From NCBI RefSeq assembly GCF_030718995.1, contig NZ_CP132204.1, forward strand, positions 3,286,001 to 3,350,000: a stretch of DNA of 64,000 nt. Reading direction: 5' to 3'. Position 1 is the stretch's first letter; the number at the start of each line of letters is the position of its first letter. A model generated the notes under the pieces. That model searched no databases. It was given only the letters and a program-made list of their open reading frames with translations, and was not told the origin of the DNA. Positions 1 to 8,549 of this stretch are shown here, in pieces. The position numbers were made by a program, and so were the translations under genes. The stretch is from Arthrobacter oryzae (GTDB lineage Bacteria > Actinomycetota > Actinomycetes > Actinomycetales > Micrococcaceae).

Positions 1-306
1 GGGCCCCTTCGGGCGATGAGCCCCGGCGTGGTCGATTTCCTCTTCAGGCAACTTGTGGCCGGAGAGCCCGCAGAGGACATCCAGTGGAGCAGTGAGGGTG
101 TGGCCCTCTCGGCCCAGCCTCCGGGCGCGGAACTGGCGCGCAGGCTCTCCGAATGCGACCTTGAAGCCCTCACGCCCACGGAACTCTTTGACTACGTCCG
201 CGCCGCCCAGCGGCTGGCCGCCTGGGCGGAGTCGCTCCGCCAGGACGCTGTGGGCCGTTACTGCGGCACCGGCCGCCCGGAACCGTCCAGCAGTCCAAAA
301 AAGTGA
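1..306 (+). pseudogene. Remnant resembling the N-terminus of DUF222/HNH-type proteins
   Basis: The frame is open from the left edge of the window and stops at 306; the first ATG inside is at 16 and gives 96 residues. Residues about 48-80 (LTPTELFDYVRAAQRLAAWAE) look like the opening helix of the DUF222 (13E12-repeat) domain found in front of HNH nucleases in Arthrobacter and mycobacteria. The family is normally 400-600 residues with a C-terminal HNH motif; here the protein ends just after the first helix, without HNH or its cysteines. I infer a truncated or decayed copy, but because the left end is cut a small intact protein is not excluded. Codon use is typical of the window, so recent transfer is not indicated. 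Confidence 0.45.
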
Positions 307-347
307 CGGCCTCCGGCGCGAATTTGACGATGATCACGCCGCCGCCA

Positions 348-378
348 TTGTCCTAACAAGCCGGGGACAAGGTAACGT
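348..378 (+). promoter_or_regulatory. Promoter of dapA (leaderless)
   Basis: TTGTCC at 348-353 is a -35-like hexamer and TAACGT at 373-378 a -10 hexamer. The -10 ends 7 nt before the dapA ATG at 386, so transcription would start at or next to the start codon. No Shine-Dalgarno sequence is visible. The -35/-10 spacing (19) is long, so the -10 is the stronger part of the call. Confidence 0.45.
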
Positions 379-385
379 TTTTCCT

Positions 386-1294
386 ATGGCTGACACTTCC
401 GCGAATATCCCTGCTTTCGGTACCCTCCTGACCGCAATGGTCACGCCGTTTTTCGAAGACGGCAAAGTGGACTACCAGCAGGCGGCAGAACTGGCTGTCA
501 AGCTTGTCGACGACGGCTGCGACGGCCTCGTCGTCACCGGAACCACGGGAGAAACGTCCACCCTCACCGACGAGGAGAACGTGGGCATGTTCCGTGCGGT
601 CAAGGAAGCTGTCGGCGGCCGCGCCGCGATCATCGCCGGCACCGGAACGAACGACACCGCACACTCCGTGCACCTTTCCAAGCAGGCAGCCGAGGTCGGC
701 GTCGACGGACTGCTGCTCGTCACGCCGTACTACAACAAGCCCAGCCAGGCCGGTGTCCGCGCCCACTTTGAGACGATCGCCTCCGCCACCGACGTTCCCG
801 TGATGCTCTACGACATCCCCGGCCGTTCCTCAATCCAGATTGCTCCGGAGACGATGATCCGCCTCTCCGAGCACCCGAACATCGTTGCGGTCAAAGATGC
901 CAAGGCCGATTTCGCCGCCGCCACCCGCGTCATGGCGAACACCGACCTTCTTTTTTACTCCGGGGACGACGGACTGACCCTGCAGTGGATGGCGCTGGGC
1001 GCCGTCGGGCTCGTGGGCGTCACCACGCACGTTGCCACTCGCCGGTTCCGCGAGCTCATCGACGCCGTCAACGCGAACGACCTCGGCACCGCCCGGAAGA
1101 TCAATTTTGAACTTGAACCTGTTGTCCGGGCCACGATGACCCGCGTGCAGGGTGCCGTTGCGGCCAAGCAGATTCTTAAATGGCAGGGAGTCCTGCCCAA
1201 CTCGGTTGTCCGTTTGCCCCTCGTGGAGCCGGACGAAGCTGAGATCGCAATCATCCGCGAGGATTTGGCGGAAGCAGGAATGGTCTTTTCCTGA
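386..1294 (+). CDS. dapA: 4-hydroxy-tetrahydrodipicolinate synthase
   Basis: A cytoplasmic TIM-barrel aldolase that condenses pyruvate with aspartate semialdehyde, the first committed step of lysine and diaminopimelate synthesis. The 302-residue length fits the family. The GTTGE substrate-binding motif lies near residues 52-56, the catalytic Tyr is Y142 (LYDIPGRSS) and the Schiff-base lysine is K170 (IVAVKDAK). The frame is open further upstream, but homology begins at ATG 386 (MADTSANIPAFGTLLTAMVTP) and a -10 hexamer sits 7 nt before it. RNase J follows after 43 nt; dapA-rnj adjacency is usual in actinobacteria. Cell-wall diaminopimelate links it to dapF at 13140. Confidence 0.96.
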   Translation: MADTSANIPAFGTLLTAMVTPFFEDGKVDYQQAAELAVKLVDDGCDGLVVTGTTGETSTLTDEENVGMFRAVKEAVGGRAAIIAGTGTNDTAHSVHLSKQAAEVGVDGLLLVTPYYNKPSQAGVRAHFETIASATDVPVMLYDIPGRSSIQIAPETMIRLSEHPNIVAVKDAKADFAAATRVMANTDLLFYSGDDGLTLQWMALGAVGLVGVTTHVATRRFRELIDAVNANDLGTARKINFELEPVVRATMTRVQGAVAAKQILKWQGVLPNSVVRLPLVEPDEAEIAIIREDLAEAGMVFS

Positions 1295-1337
1295 TCGGCA
1301 AAGACCTCTCCTGCTTTCGCCCGGAAAGTAGTGCACT

Positions 1338-3029
1338 ATGACCCAAACCGCCCTTCCCGGCCTTGTTACGCCGCCAAAACTGCCCAAGGACACCCTGCGG
1401 ATCGTTCCGCTCGGTGGCCTCGGGGAGATCGGCCGCAACATGACCGTTTTCGAAATCGACGGCAAGCTGCTCATCGTTGACTGCGGCGTCCTCTTCCCGG
1501 AGGAGACCCAGCCCGGCGTCGACCTGATCCTGCCTGATTTCTCCTACATCGAGAACCGCCTCAATGACATCGTCGCCGTCGTCCTGACGCACGGCCACGA
1601 GGACCACATCGGTGCCGTTCCGTACCTGCTGCGCCTGCGCGCCGACATTCCCCTGATTGGTTCCCAGCTGACGCTGGCCCTGATCGAGGCGAAGCTGCAG
1701 GAACACCGGATCAAGCCGATCACCCAGATTGTCACCGAGGGACAGGTGCAGAAGTTCGGCCCGTTCGAATGCGAATTCGTGGCCGTCAACCACTCGATCC
1801 CTGACGCCCTGGCCGTGTTCCTCCGTACTTCCGGCGGCACCGTGCTGCACACCGGCGACTTCAAAATGGACCAGTTGCCCCTGGACGGCCGCATCACCGA
1901 CCTCCGCCACTTCGCCAAGCTGGGCGAAGAAGGCGTGGACCTGTTCATGTCGGACTCCACCAACGCCGACGTGCCGGGCTTCACCACCGCCGAGAAGGAA
2001 ATCGGTCCCACCCTTGACCGCCTCTTCGGCCAGGCCACGAAGCGCCTGATCGTCGCGTCCTTCTCATCGCACGTGCACCGCGTTCAGCAGGTCCTGGACG
2101 CCGCGGCCAACCACAACCGCAAGGTTGCCTTCGTGGGCCGCTCGATGGTCCGCAACATGGCCATCGCCGAGAAGCTCGGCTACCTCGACGTACCCCCGGG
2201 CATCCTTGTCGACATCAAAAACATTGACAACCTCCCGGACAACCGTGTGGTGCTGATGTCCACCGGTTCCCAGGGCGAGCCGATGGCAGCCTTGTCCCGC
2301 ATGGCCAATGGCGACCACCGCGTCGTCGTCGGCCAGGGCGACACCGTCATTCTCGCCTCCAGCCTGATCCCCGGCAACGAGAACGCCGTCTTCCGCATCA
2401 TCAACGGCCTGCTCAAGCTCGGCGCCGATGTCATCCACAAGGGCAACGCAAAGGTCCACGTGTCCGGCCACGCGGCGGCCGGGGAACTGCTGTACTGCTA
2501 CAACATCCTCGAACCGCTGAACGCCATGCCGGTCCACGGCGAGACACGGCACCTGATTGCCAACGGCAAAATCGCCCTCGAGTCCGGCGTGCCGGATGAG
2601 AGCATCCTGCTGGCGGACAACGGCACCGTGATCGACCTCCGGGACCACCAGGCCGACGTCGTGGGCCAGGTCGAAGTGGGCTTTGTCTACGTTGACGGCT
2701 CCAGCGTCGGTGAAGTCACCGAAGCTGACCTGAAGGACCGCCAGACCCTCGGCGATGAAGGCTTCATCTCGATCATCACCGTGATCCACCGCGCCACCGG
2801 CAAGGTGGTCTCCGGACCGGAAATCCACGCCCGCGGCGTGGCTGAAGACGATTCCGTCTTCGACGAAATCATTCCGAAGATCAACGCTGCGCTGGAAGAG
2901 GCCGTTCTCAACCACACGGACCACACCACGCACCAGCTGCAGCAGGTTGTCCGCCGCGTCGTCGGCACATGGGTGAACCGCAAGCTCCGCCGCAAGCCCA
3001 TGATCATTCCGGTGGTGCTGGAAGCATAA
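1338..3029 (+). CDS. rnj: Ribonuclease J
   Basis: A metallo-beta-lactamase/beta-CASP ribonuclease acting in mRNA turnover and rRNA 5' maturation, with endo- and 5'-exonuclease activity in characterised members. The 563 residues match the usual length. The zinc-binding signature HGHEDH is at residues 85-90, followed by the second histidine region (AVNHSIPDALAV), TGDFK and SDSTNAD motifs, the beta-CASP motif around SFSSHVHRVQQ, and the C-terminal VHGETRH histidine. The start MTQTALPGL lacks a clear Shine-Dalgarno sequence; GGAAAG lies 8-13 nt upstream. A strong hairpin follows the stop, separating it from ftsK. Confidence 0.95.
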   Translation: MTQTALPGLVTPPKLPKDTLRIVPLGGLGEIGRNMTVFEIDGKLLIVDCGVLFPEETQPGVDLILPDFSYIENRLNDIVAVVLTHGHEDHIGAVPYLLRLRADIPLIGSQLTLALIEAKLQEHRIKPITQIVTEGQVQKFGPFECEFVAVNHSIPDALAVFLRTSGGTVLHTGDFKMDQLPLDGRITDLRHFAKLGEEGVDLFMSDSTNADVPGFTTAEKEIGPTLDRLFGQATKRLIVASFSSHVHRVQQVLDAAANHNRKVAFVGRSMVRNMAIAEKLGYLDVPPGILVDIKNIDNLPDNRVVLMSTGSQGEPMAALSRMANGDHRVVVGQGDTVILASSLIPGNENAVFRIINGLLKLGADVIHKGNAKVHVSGHAAAGELLYCYNILEPLNAMPVHGETRHLIANGKIALESGVPDESILLADNGTVIDLRDHQADVVGQVEVGFVYVDGSSVGEVTEADLKDRQTLGDEGFISIITVIHRATGKVVSGPEIHARGVAEDDSVFDEIIPKINAALEEAVLNHTDHTTHQLQQVVRRVVGTWVNRKLRRKPMIIPVVLEA

Positions 3030-3045
3030 AGCGCCCGGGATGGTT

Positions 3046-3108
3046 GACGGGGCCCTCCCCGCCGGAAAGTGTGCCTTCGGGCCGCAGTCCGCGGGGGAGG
3101 GCCTCGTC
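3046..3108 (+). terminator. Rho-independent-type hairpin after rnj
   Basis: GGCCCTCCCC (3051-3060) pairs perfectly with GGGGAGGGCC (3094-3103) and the stem extends outward to 3046/3108 with one G-T pair, giving about 15 bp with a 33-nt loop. ATTTAAA follows, a weak T stretch as is common in high-GC genomes. Confidence 0.6.
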
Positions 3109-3217
3109 ATTTAAACCCCTTGGAGCCCGCCCCCACAACGCGCGACACCCGCCGCTCTGTCCGCAACATGCATCGTGGAACGCCCCGGAAATCCGCGGTT
3201 TTTGGCTGGGCTTCGGG

Positions 3218-3223
3218 TACCGT
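3218..3223 (+). promoter_or_regulatory. -10 element of ftsK (leaderless start)
   Basis: TACCGT lies 7 nt upstream of the ATG at 3231 and no ribosome binding site is visible, so a leaderless transcript is likely. No -35 is recognisable. Confidence 0.4.
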
Positions 3224-3230
3224 GGCGGGT

Positions 3231-6173
3231 ATGGCGACACGTACCTCCTCCGCGCCTAGAGGCAACTCAAGCGGCAAATCAGGCAGCTCAGCGGGCAGGA
3301 GCTCCGGCTCCGCTGCGTCCAAATCCACCCGGGCCGGAGGAACGTCAGGCACAGCACGCACGCGTCAGATGGCCGCCGTCGAACCCCGGCAGCCCTGGCT
3401 CGTGCGTATGGCGGCAGGCGCGTGGCTGGGAATCGGGCACGTCGTCGGCGGCGGTGTCCGCCGGATCGGCCATGACGTCAGCGACCTCGCGCCCGAGGAC
3501 CGCCGTGACGGCGCCGCACTCTTCAACCTCGCCCTGGGCGTGTTCGTTGCCACCTTCGCCTGGTGGGGCTTCAAGGGGTGGTTTCCGGACACCGTGTTCG
3601 CGATCGTCAACGGCACGTTCGGCTGGATGTCCCTGCTGCTGCCGCTGATGCTGTTCGTCTGCGCCTTCCGGCTGTTCCGCCAGCCTTCGGACGGACGGGG
3701 CAACAACAGGATCGGCATCGGTTTCCTCATCATGACCTTTGCCGGCTGCGGCCTGGCTCACGTCATTGGCGGCCAGCCCACAGTCACGGACGGCTTCGAC
3801 GGACTGCGCCAGGCGGGCGGAATGCTCGGCTTCCTGGCCGCGTCGCCGCTGGCAGCCCTGCACACCGCGGTGCCCGTGGCCGTCTACGGCCTGCTCGCCT
3901 TCACCTCCCTCCTGATCGTGACCGCCACCCCCTTCGGCGCGATCCCACGCCGGATCAGGGATGCCTATGAGCACCTCATGGGCATCGACCTGCAGGAACC
4001 CGGCGACGGCCACGACCGCAGCTACCTCTACGAAAACTCCGCCCCGGCAGCGCCCAAAAAGAAGAGGCGCGGCCGGCTGTTCGGCAAAGACCAGGAAAAT
4101 GATCCCCGCCTCGAAGGGTATGTGGGCGACGAAGCTTTCGAACATGCCGTCATCGACGACGACGAAGCCGCCGACAGCGCCAACGGCCCCAAGGCAGGCG
4201 GCAAAAGCCCCCGCCCGGCACCGGGCGTGCGCCGGCCCACCCAGGCCGAAATCGCCGTCGAGAAGATCAAGGCGGCCCAGGGGCTGGGCACCAGGGGGCC
4301 GGAGGCAAACGGCGAGAACGCCACCGAGGCCATCCCGCTGGTGACCCCCGGGATGGTGGCTGCCGGATCGCTCAACCCCGCAGCTGCGGCCGGAGCCGGT
4401 GCTGCTGCCGCTGCGTCAGCCGCGCAGGTTCCTTCGCGCCCGGTGGCCCCCGCGCCGCCGCCCACGCCGATTCCGCAGCGTACGGAGCAGCTGTCGCTGG
4501 CAGGCGACGTCACGTACACCCTGCCGTCGTCGGACGTGCTGACCCCGGGATCCATCCCGAAGGAGCGCACCGAGGCCAACGACGCCATTGTGGCCTCCCT
4601 GACGGAGACGCTGACCCAGTTCAACGTCGACGCCCAGGTGACCGGCTTCAGCCGCGGCCCCACCGTTACGCGTTACGAAATCGAGCTCTCGCCGGGCACC
4701 AAGGTGGAACGCGTCACCGCCCTGTCAAAAAACATCTCCTACGCCGTCGCCTCCAGCGACGTCCGCATCCTCAGCCCCATCCCCGGCAAGTCCGCCATCG
4801 GCATCGAGATCCCGAACACGGACCGCGAGACGGTCTCCCTCGGCGACGTTCTCCGCAGCCAGAACGCCCGGCGCACCGACCACCCGATGGTGATGGGCGT
4901 CGGCAAGGACGTCGAGGGCGGCTACGTCGTGGCGAACCTCGCCAAGATGCCCCACCTGCTCGTGGCAGGTGCCACCGGCGCCGGTAAGTCGTCCTTCGTG
5001 AACTCCATGATCACCTCGATCCTTATGCGCGCCACGCCGGACGAGGTGCGGATGGTCATGGTGGACCCCAAGCGTGTGGAACTCACGGCGTACGAGGGCG
5101 TCCCGCACCTGATCACGCCCATCATCACCAACCCGAAGAAGGCCGCCGAAGCCCTCCAGTGGGTGGTCCGTGAGATGGACGCCCGCTACGACGACCTCGC
5201 CAACTACGGCTTCAAGCACATCGATGACTTCAACAAGGCCGTCCGCGCCGGCAAGGTCCACCCGCCGGTCGATTCCAAGCGTGTGATCCGCCCCTACCCG
5301 TACCTCCTGGTCATCGTGGACGAACTTGCCGACCTCATGATGGTGGCTCCGCGGGACGTCGAAGATTCCATCGTCCGCATCACCCAGCTGGCCCGTGCCG
5401 CCGGCATCCACCTGGTTCTGGCCACCCAGCGGCCGTCGGTGGACGTCGTGACCGGCCTGATCAAGGCCAACGTCCCGTCCCGCATGGCGTTCGCCACCTC
5501 CTCCGTCACCGACTCCCGCGTGGTCCTGGACCAGCCCGGCGCGGAAAAGCTCATCGGCCAGGGTGACGCGCTCTTCCTGCCCATGGGTGCCTCCAAGGCG
5601 ATGCGTGTGCAGGGCGCCTGGGTCACGGAATCCGAGATCCACAAAGTCGTCGAGCACGTCAAGGGCCAGCTCAAGGCTGTCTACCGCGATGACGTTGCCC
5701 CCGAGGCGGAGAAGAAGCAGATCGACGACGACATCGGGGACGACCTCGAAGTCCTGCTCCAGGCCACCGAACTCGTGGTCACCACCCAGTTCGGCTCCAC
5801 GTCAATGCTGCAGCGGAAGCTGCGCGTCGGCTTCGCGAAGGCCGGCCGTCTCATGGACCTGCTCGAATCCAGGGGAGTGGTGGGCCCCTCCGAGGGCTCC
5901 AAGGCCCGCGACGTGCTGGTGAAGCCCGATGACCTTGCGGCAGTCCTCGCCGCCATGAAGGGCCAGGAGGCCCCGGCAGCGCCGGATTCCCAGACCGCGG
6001 CGCTGAGCGACAACGCCAACGCAAACATCGCCCAGGGCGGTTACGCCGAGGACCTCGTGGCAGCGGACCTGGACAACCGGACCCAGAACGTCGAGTACTA
6101 CGACGGCGCCGACGGCAACTCCGGCGACGACGAAGACGGCTCCGAGGACGCCTGGTCGCTCACTGGACGGTAG
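3231..6173 (+). CDS. ftsK: DNA translocase FtsK/SpoIIIE
   Basis: A septum-located motor that pumps chromosome DNA during division. The 980-residue protein has a basic Ser/Thr/Gly-rich N-terminus (to about 45), four hydrophobic membrane segments between about 95 and 240, a low-complexity Ala/Pro linker (about 270-425), then the motor. Walker A is GATGAGKS at residues 580-587; the Walker B region is LLVIVDELADLMM. A C-terminal winged-helix gamma domain (STSMLQRKLRVGFAKAGRLMDLLE) fits DNA orientation sensing, followed by an acidic tail. The same frame is open back to 3069, but that part (MCLRAAVRGG) overlaps the rnj terminator and has no family similarity; ATG 3231 with its upstream -10 is chosen. 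Confidence 0.94.
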   Translation: MATRTSSAPRGNSSGKSGSSAGRSSGSAASKSTRAGGTSGTARTRQMAAVEPRQPWLVRMAAGAWLGIGHVVGGGVRRIGHDVSDLAPEDRRDGAALFNLALGVFVATFAWWGFKGWFPDTVFAIVNGTFGWMSLLLPLMLFVCAFRLFRQPSDGRGNNRIGIGFLIMTFAGCGLAHVIGGQPTVTDGFDGLRQAGGMLGFLAASPLAALHTAVPVAVYGLLAFTSLLIVTATPFGAIPRRIRDAYEHLMGIDLQEPGDGHDRSYLYENSAPAAPKKKRRGRLFGKDQENDPRLEGYVGDEAFEHAVIDDDEAADSANGPKAGGKSPRPAPGVRRPTQAEIAVEKIKAAQGLGTRGPEANGENATEAIPLVTPGMVAAGSLNPAAAAGAGAAAAASAAQVPSRPVAPAPPPTPIPQRTEQLSLAGDVTYTLPSSDVLTPGSIPKERTEANDAIVASLTETLTQFNVDAQVTGFSRGPTVTRYEIELSPGTKVERVTALSKNISYAVASSDVRILSPIPGKSAIGIEIPNTDRETVSLGDVLRSQNARRTDHPMVMGVGKDVEGGYVVANLAKMPHLLVAGATGAGKSSFVNSMITSILMRATPDEVRMVMVDPKRVELTAYEGVPHLITPIITNPKKAAEALQWVVREMDARYDDLANYGFKHIDDFNKAVRAGKVHPPVDSKRVIRPYPYLLVIVDELADLMMVAPRDVEDSIVRITQLARAAGIHLVLATQRPSVDVVTGLIKANVPSRMAFATSSVTDSRVVLDQPGAEKLIGQGDALFLPMGASKAMRVQGAWVTESEIHKVVEHVKGQLKAVYRDDVAPEAEKKQIDDDIGDDLEVLLQATELVVTTQFGSTSMLQRKLRVGFAKAGRLMDLLESRGVVGPSEGSKARDVLVKPDDLAAVLAAMKGQEAPAAPDSQTAALSDNANANIAQGGYAEDLVAADLDNRTQNVEYYDGADGNSGDDEDGSEDAWSLTGR

Positions 6174-6176
6174 CCT
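6171..6176 (+). promoter_or_regulatory. -10 element of pgsA embedded in the ftsK stop codon
   Basis: TAGCCT overlaps the ftsK stop TAG (6171-6173) and ends 6 nt before the pgsA GTG. AGGAGA also touches the GTG, but too close for a normal Shine-Dalgarno spacing, so leaderless initiation is at least as plausible. Confidence 0.4.
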
Positions 6177-6182
6177 AGGAGA

Positions 6183-6824
6183 GTGACTAGCACTGAAGCC
6201 AACAGCTCAGGCTCCGCCTCCGGGATCTGGAACCTTCCGAACATCCTGACGATGCTGCGGATTGTCCTGGTGCCGTTCTTCGTCTGGTTCCTGATCGCGG
6301 ACGCGCCGGGGCTGGATGCCCGGAACGGTCTCTGGCGGTGGGCCGCGGCCCTCACGTTCGCGGTGGCCATCTACACGGACAAACTCGACGGCGACATCGC
6401 CCGCAGCAGGGGACTGATCACCGACTTCGGGAAGATCGCCGATCCGATCGCGGACAAACTGCTTACGGGCTCCGCGCTCGTGATGCTGTCCCTCCTGAAC
6501 GAACTGCCGTGGTGGATCACTATCCTGATCCTGGCCCGCGAATGGGGTATTACGGCACTGCGGTTCTTCGTGATCCGATACGGAGTCATCCCTGCGTCCC
6601 GGGGCGGCAAGCTGAAGACTGTGGTTCAGACGGTCGCGATCCTGCTGTACGTGGTCCCGCTCGCCTCCCTGGCCCCGTGGCTGGGTGTGGTGTCCTTCCT
6701 GGTGATGCTGGCCGCCGTCGCAATCACCGTGTGGACCGGTGGACAATATGTCGTAGAAGCGCTGAAGCTGCGGGCCAATGGCAGGCGCGCAGCCAGCCGG
6801 CCCGTCCAGGGAGAGCTGCCATGA
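6183..6824 (+). CDS. pgsA: CDP-diacylglycerol--glycerol-3-phosphate 3-phosphatidyltransferase
   Basis: An integral membrane enzyme making phosphatidylglycerophosphate from CDP-diacylglycerol and glycerol-3-phosphate, the first step to phosphatidylglycerol and cardiolipin. The 213-residue protein has about five to six hydrophobic segments. The CDP-alcohol phosphotransferase signature D-G-x2-A-R-x8-G-x3-D-x3-D is complete in DGDIARSRGLITDFGKIAD followed by PIAD (near residues 69-91). It starts with GTG 9 nt after ftsK and overlaps the cinA start by 4 nt (ATGA), so the two are probably co-transcribed and translationally coupled. The pgsA-cinA/clgR neighbourhood resembles that of mycobacterial pgsA3-clgR. 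Confidence 0.93.
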   Translation: MTSTEANSSGSASGIWNLPNILTMLRIVLVPFFVWFLIADAPGLDARNGLWRWAAALTFAVAIYTDKLDGDIARSRGLITDFGKIADPIADKLLTGSALVMLSLLNELPWWITILILAREWGITALRFFVIRYGVIPASRGGKLKTVVQTVAILLYVVPLASLAPWLGVVSFLVMLAAVAITVWTGGQYVVEALKLRANGRRAASRPVQGELP

Positions 6825-7315
6825 GCAATCTGCACCGCATCGCTGAACAGGCCGTCACCGTCGCCATCTCGCGGAGCCTGACGGTGGCCACCGCCGAATC
6901 GCTGACTGCCGGCATGGTGGCCGCGGTACTCGCAGACACCCCCGGCGCCTCGGGCATGCTCCAAGGCGGGGTGGTTTCCTACCAGAATTCCGTCAAGGCA
7001 GGCGTCCTGGGCGTCCCGCAGGAGCTGCTCGACGCCGTCGGATCCGTTGAGGGAGCCGTTGCGGAAGCGATGGCAGAGGGCGCCCGGCGGGTCTGCGGGG
7101 CGGACGTCGGGGTGTCCACCACCGGCGTTGCCGGTCCGGAACCGCACGGCGGGAAAGCCGTGGGAACGGTCTTCGTCGGTGTCGCCACCGCGGAGGGCAC
7201 GACGTCGTTCGGTTATGTTTTCGAGGGGAATCGCGCCGACATCCGCGGCCAGGCATGCGCGGCTGCTTTGGAGCGGCTGCTTGAGGCCCTATCTTCCGGG
7301 GCTTACCCGGCGTAA
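6821..7315 (+). CDS. CinA-family nicotinamide-nucleotide amidohydrolase
   Basis: A 164-residue protein consisting only of the CinA C-terminal (PncC-type) domain, which in characterised members hydrolyses nicotinamide mononucleotide to nicotinic acid mononucleotide in pyridine-nucleotide salvage. Visible motifs are TVATAESLTAGMVA (near residues 20-33), the GGVVSYQNSVK segment and TGVAGPEPHGGKAVGTVFVG. The longer frame starting at 6338 is an out-of-frame shadow of pgsA; ATG 6821 overlaps the pgsA stop as ATGA. Some genomes carry a fused N-terminal MoaB-like domain; it is absent here. The exact substrate is inferred from the family. Confidence 0.9.
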   Translation: MSNLHRIAEQAVTVAISRSLTVATAESLTAGMVAAVLADTPGASGMLQGGVVSYQNSVKAGVLGVPQELLDAVGSVEGAVAEAMAEGARRVCGADVGVSTTGVAGPEPHGGKAVGTVFVGVATAEGTTSFGYVFEGNRADIRGQACAAALERLLEALSSGAYPA

Positions 7316-7549
7316 AGTTGCCGGGAACAAAATTTGATTCCTAATAGTTGTTACATTGTGTCGCTTCCGAATGATGGTGGCGCCTAGGATGAATAAACAA
7401 TTATGGTTCGCCGGATGAAGGCGGACCTTAACGTACGAGGGAGCAAGGCGATACAGATGGTAAAGCAGCCCGTATCCGTGAACGGCGTTGTCCGCTGGAA
7501 GGATGTGGGCCTCGCCGATCAGGCAAAGAGCGAACAGAAGGAGCGCAAG

Positions 7550-7909
7550 ATGGTAGTACTTCGTCACGAAATCGGTGATGTTCTGCGCGACGTTCGCCAG
7601 CGTCAGGGCCGAACCCTCCGCGAAGTCTCACACAGTGCCCGGGTTTCCCTGGGGTATCTCAGTGAAGTGGAGCGCGGCCAGAAGGAAGCCTCTTCGGAGC
7701 TTCTGTCTTCGATCTGCTCGGCCCTGGACGTCCCGCTGTCCAGCATGCTCCGCGAAGTCAGCGACCGCGTTGCCGTCGCTGAAGGTGTTGCTGTTCCGGA
7801 CACCGTTCCGCAGGAATTCTCGCAGCGTTACGGCCGCGACCTTGACCGCGAACTCAATACTGAACTGTCTGACGAACTGGCCAAGGGACTGCTCTCGGGC
7901 GCCCGCTGA
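7550..7909 (+). CDS. clgR: ClgR-type helix-turn-helix regulator (XRE family)
   Basis: A DNA-binding activator that in Streptomyces, Corynebacterium and Mycobacterium switches on clp protease and stress genes. Residues 1-62 form the HTH ([21 protein letters not shown], then [16 protein letters not shown]), nearly the same as ClgR proteins known to me. ATG 7550 is chosen because family homology begins at [12 protein letters not shown] and AAGGAG at 7538-7543 has ideal 6-nt spacing; it yields 119 residues. The frame is open to ATG 7457 and ATG 7403, and the codon third positions there look coding, so a longer form (up to 168 residues) remains possible, the 7403 start perhaps leaderless behind TAGGAT at 7385-7390. 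The C-terminal residues are acidic and end LLSGAR. Confidence 0.85.
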   Translation: MVVLRHEIGDVLRDVRQRQGRTLREVSHSARVSLGYLSEVERGQKEASSELLSSICSALDVPLSSMLREVSDRVAVAEGVAVPDTVPQEFSQRYGRDLDRELNTELSDELAKGLLSGAR

Positions 7910-7947
7910 CCCGCATACTGCTCAGAACCTGGACCTTAGTCCCTGAC

Positions 7948-7985
7948 ACGAAGGCTGCCGGCTGTGCCGGCGGCCTTCGTTGTTT
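7948..7985. terminator. Hairpin between convergent clgR and the MarR gene
   Basis: ACGAAGGC (7948-7955) pairs with GCCTTCGT (7973-7980), with an inner GCCGGC/GCCGGC pairing, followed on the plus strand by TGTTTAT. It lies between two convergent genes and could end transcription from both sides. Confidence 0.7.
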
Positions 7986-7998
7986 ATATCCGCGGCGG

Positions 7999-8517
7999 CT
8001 ATTTCGGCTCGTCCTTCGGGAAGCCGTCCCGTTCATAGGTTGCGTTGAGCTTGGCCATGTAAGCGGCGAGCGTCTGCAGTTCCTCCACCGGCCATTCCCC
8101 CAGCCGCTCGCGGAATACCTCGCGCCGGGCATCCTGCACCTGGTGCATCTTCTCTTCGCCCTTGGGCGTCAGTCGGATGGTCTGGGCGCGGCCGTCCAGG
8201 GGGTCAGCTTCCTTGGAAACCAGGCCGATGCTCTCCAGGAACGCGATCTGGCGGCTGACCGAGGGCTTGCCGACACCGATGCACGAAGCGAGTTCGGTGA
8301 GCCTGATGGGACCCTCGCGGCGGATAACAGTGAGAAGGCCGTAGGCCGCCGGCTCCATATCCGGGTGGACCTGCCGGGACAGCTGCTGGGAGATGGAGCG
8401 GCCCCGGCGCCAGAACAGGCTGATCTGGTGCTCCACGGTTCGCAGGGCATCATCGACGCTGTTTTCGGTGGACCCGGAAGCATCGGGTTCCACGGCTGGG
8501 TTGCTCATGGCAACCAT
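7999..8517 (-). CDS. MarR-family transcriptional regulator
   Basis: A 172-residue protein with a winged-helix domain: RLTELASCIGVGKPSVSRQIAFLESIGLV is the recognition region (about 74-102) and DPLDGRAQTIRLTPKGEE the wing (about 106-123). N- and C-terminal helices would make the dimer interface. The ligand and target are unknown. It reads away from the DUF3046 gene with a 32-bp gap, so autoregulation from that gap is likely but no operator palindrome is obvious. An alternative start is ATG at 8508 (MSNPAVEP); neither start has a Shine-Dalgarno sequence. In mycobacteria a PspA-like gene follows clgR; here this regulator is at that place. Confidence 0.85.
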   Translation of the reverse strand: MVAMSNPAVEPDASGSTENSVDDALRTVEHQISLFWRRGRSISQQLSRQVHPDMEPAAYGLLTVIRREGPIRLTELASCIGVGKPSVSRQIAFLESIGLVSKEADPLDGRAQTIRLTPKGEEKMHQVQDARREVFRERLGEWPVEELQTLAAYMAKLNATYERDGFPKDEPK

Positions 8518-8549
8518 TCTATTGGCCGCAGGCGTGAGAGACTTTATCC

